DNA of 64,000 nt from Longimycelium tulufanense (GTDB lineage: Bacteria > Actinomycetota > Actinomycetes > Mycobacteriales > Pseudonocardiaceae), in assembly GCF_014645795.1 (NCBI RefSeq), contig NZ_BMMK01000015.1, positions 62,001-126,000 on the forward strand. The letters run 5' to 3'. Every line of letters starts with the position of its first letter. The first letter of the stretch is position 1. Positions 63,007 through 64,000 of this stretch are shown in pieces. Under the pieces are notes generated by a model. The model was not told where the DNA came from and did no database searches. It was given only the letters and a program-made list of their open reading frames with translations. Position numbers and translations under genes: made by a program.

Positions 63007-63468
63007 CGTACTGTCGTTCGCGAGCACACGGCGGTGGTTGTACGGGGCGCAGGAAACCAGCCAGCAGCTTCCGGAGAAGCTCCACATATCAGTGCGATAT
63101 TCCGCAGACCGGACGACAGCACTCACGACGCAACCGTGTCAGTCCCACAAAGACCGCCCGGGTCGCCGCCCAAACAAAGTCAACAAATGCGAGTCGACAT
63201 GGGCGAGCTCGACCACGTTCATCCCGGAATCTCCCCGTGGCCTTGGCGAGCAGCTCCAGGGCGTCCAGCACGACCCGCTGCTCGTCCCCGGTCAGGTAGT
63301 TCCACATGTCCAGCTGCGTTGGGAGTGCTTTGTGTTTCGCATTGTGGACGCAATATCTTCAGTGTCGACTAATAACATCCCCACGCAGGCGCCACCATCG
63401 GGGTGCCATCCACAGCCATAACCGGCGCGGAGAAAGCGATGAAGACATCGACCCGGGCCTCCGGGGCT
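63007..63468. other. Gene-poor stretch after the peptidase
   Basis: About 460 bases with no convincing gene. A minus-strand frame (63307 to 63089) contains LTGDEQRVVLDALELLAKAT, which looks like a helical C-terminal fragment of a small regulator, but it has no family that I can name. Confidence 0.35.
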
Positions 63469-63609
63469 TCAGGGCGTTCGGGGGAGCCGCCTGAAGAGGT
63501 AGTCGCCGTCACCGCCCCGGGTGTCGTCGCTGGGCGCACCACACGCCGCGGCGACGAGAGCCGACGCGGCCAGCACGACCGCTGACCGCAACCATGTAGA
63601 GGTCCGCAT
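63469..63609 (-). CDS. Very short lipoprotein, possibly a truncated gene
   Basis: A 46-aa frame: MRTSTWLRSAVVLAASALVA leading into the lipobox AAC (Cys22), then APSDDTRGGDGDYLFRRLPRTP and a stop. AGGAGG lies 7 bases upstream of ATG 63609, so translation is likely. Only a signal and a 24-residue tail are encoded, so it is either a genuine micro-lipoprotein or the N-terminal remnant of a longer lipoprotein gene. Confidence 0.5.
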   Translation of the reverse strand: MRTSTWLRSAVVLAASALVAAACGAPSDDTRGGDGDYLFRRLPRTP

Positions 63610-63886
63610 CATCCCGCCTCCTGGGTCGAGGGACTCCAGGCGAGAGGCGGCGGCCTCGGCCGGGCACGGCCCTACTCGGCGGAGACCGAAGTCTTCCACC
63701 CGGTTTGTGGAAACCGAGCCTAAGCCCCATTGGTCGCAAAGAAAACCTCGCGGCGGCAATGCGGGGCCTTTTTGACGAGCAATGTGACGCTTTGCGTCCA
63801 GTCGGAACCCCTCGGTTCTCATGAAGACGCAGCGGTGAAGTGGAGTGGACGGAAAGCGCATGGCACGTTTTGTTGAGGAGACGCCC

Positions 63887-64000
63887 GTGCGGGTGTGCGT
63901 CCAGGAGACCGGCGGTGGTGTGCAGGTCCCACCGTTGTCGCCGATCGCCCGGAGCGGCCGGTTCGGGCATGCCATGGCCGGGGGAGATGGTGACCGCGTG
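63887..64000 (+). CDS. Start of an unidentified gene, cut by the window edge
   Basis: GTG 63887 is preceded by GAGGAG (63875-63880) at 6 bases. The frame stays open to the last base (38 codons): VRVCVQETGGGVQVPPLSPI, then ARSGRFGHAMAGGDGDRV. Third positions are mostly G/C. No family is recognisable from so short a piece. An ATG at 63860 in the same frame is an alternative start. Confidence 0.45.
   Translation, partial: MRVCVQETGGGVQVPPLSPIARSGRFGHAMAGGDGDRV

Noticed and set aside
1-64000. tRNA, rRNA, prophage or integrase genes
   Set aside because: I looked for T-loop-like motifs, rRNA cores and recombinase signatures by eye and saw none; a covariance-model search would be needed to exclude a tRNA.

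Overview
The window is high-GC DNA with strong G/C preference at third codon positions, frequent GTG starts, many 1-4 bp ATGA/GTGA/TGATG start-stop overlaps, and actinobacterial marker families (DUF3040, DUF4383, DUF3516 helicase, adjacent MutA/MutB/MeaB, PucR, HxlR, CsoR). It is a chromosomal segment of an actinomycete. A Pseudonocardiaceae-type organism is my best guess, by inference only. No rRNA, tRNA or CRISPR array was recognised.

Layout. (1) 1-7052: the right-hand part of a beta-lactone biosynthetic operon with the gene order of the lipstatin (lst) cluster: end of an OleA/KASIII-like ketosynthase, OleC-like beta-lactone synthetase, OleD-like reductase, a C-A-T NRPS and a formyltransferase. 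All genes overlap or nearly touch. The left end lies outside the window. (2) 7074-10731: a second-type YidC/Oxa1 insertase with its DUF6412-like partner, a cysteine-dioxygenase-like cupin, a nucleoside deaminase and a divergent LysR regulator. (3) 10998-16023: housekeeping RNA genes (tex, DUF3516 helicase). (4) 16278-18637: small stress-type genes (DUF4383 behind a SigF/SigB-like promoter, DUF3040, STAS). (5) 18670-22682: a TetR-controlled acyl-CoA locus (AidB-like acyl-CoA dehydrogenase and two crotonases) with a perfect 14-bp palindrome in the divergent promoter. (6) 23109-26413: small membrane protein, APH-fold kinase, secreted alpha-lytic-type protease, decayed amidohydrolase. (7) 26591-31678: methylmalonyl-CoA mutase mutA-mutB-meaB. 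(8) 31915-35909: a partial carotenoid locus (DUF5914-type Rieske protein convergent with crtYc-crtYd-crtT-crtU), pointing to aromatic carotenoids; crtE, crtB and crtI are absent here. (9) 36000-46350: a low-density stretch with relics (ABC-F, tnpB fragment, broken secreted protein) between intact genes (PepSY lipoprotein, PucR and solute-binding lipoprotein, CapA-like, HAD). (10) 46352-50380: a catabolic set (amidohydrolase, small protein, Rieske ferredoxin, zinc alcohol dehydrogenase) with an HxlR regulator behind a cluster of GATAGCT repeats. (11) 50756-57198: a copper locus in two convergent arms: DUF6153-like protein, TauE/SafE-cupredoxin fusion, HMA protein and a CsoR paralogue with Tyr in place of the metal-binding His on the left; canonical csoR-copZ-(damaged membrane protein)-copA on the right. 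CTACCC-type operators precede both regulators and a 15-bp-stem terminator lies between the arms. (12) 57480-64000: ABC ATPase relic, degenerate YiiX-like protein, NCS1 permease with a C-terminal four-cysteine knuckle, MFS relic, secreted M28 aminopeptidase, a tiny lipoprotein, and a gene start cut by the window edge.

The strongest candidates for novelty are the lipstatin-like cluster, whose NRPS has an unusual hand-derived specificity code, and the copper or sulfur locus with two diverged CsoR-family sensors. The pseudogenes show that the regions around 26, 37, 40-46, 57 and 61 kb have been eroding.
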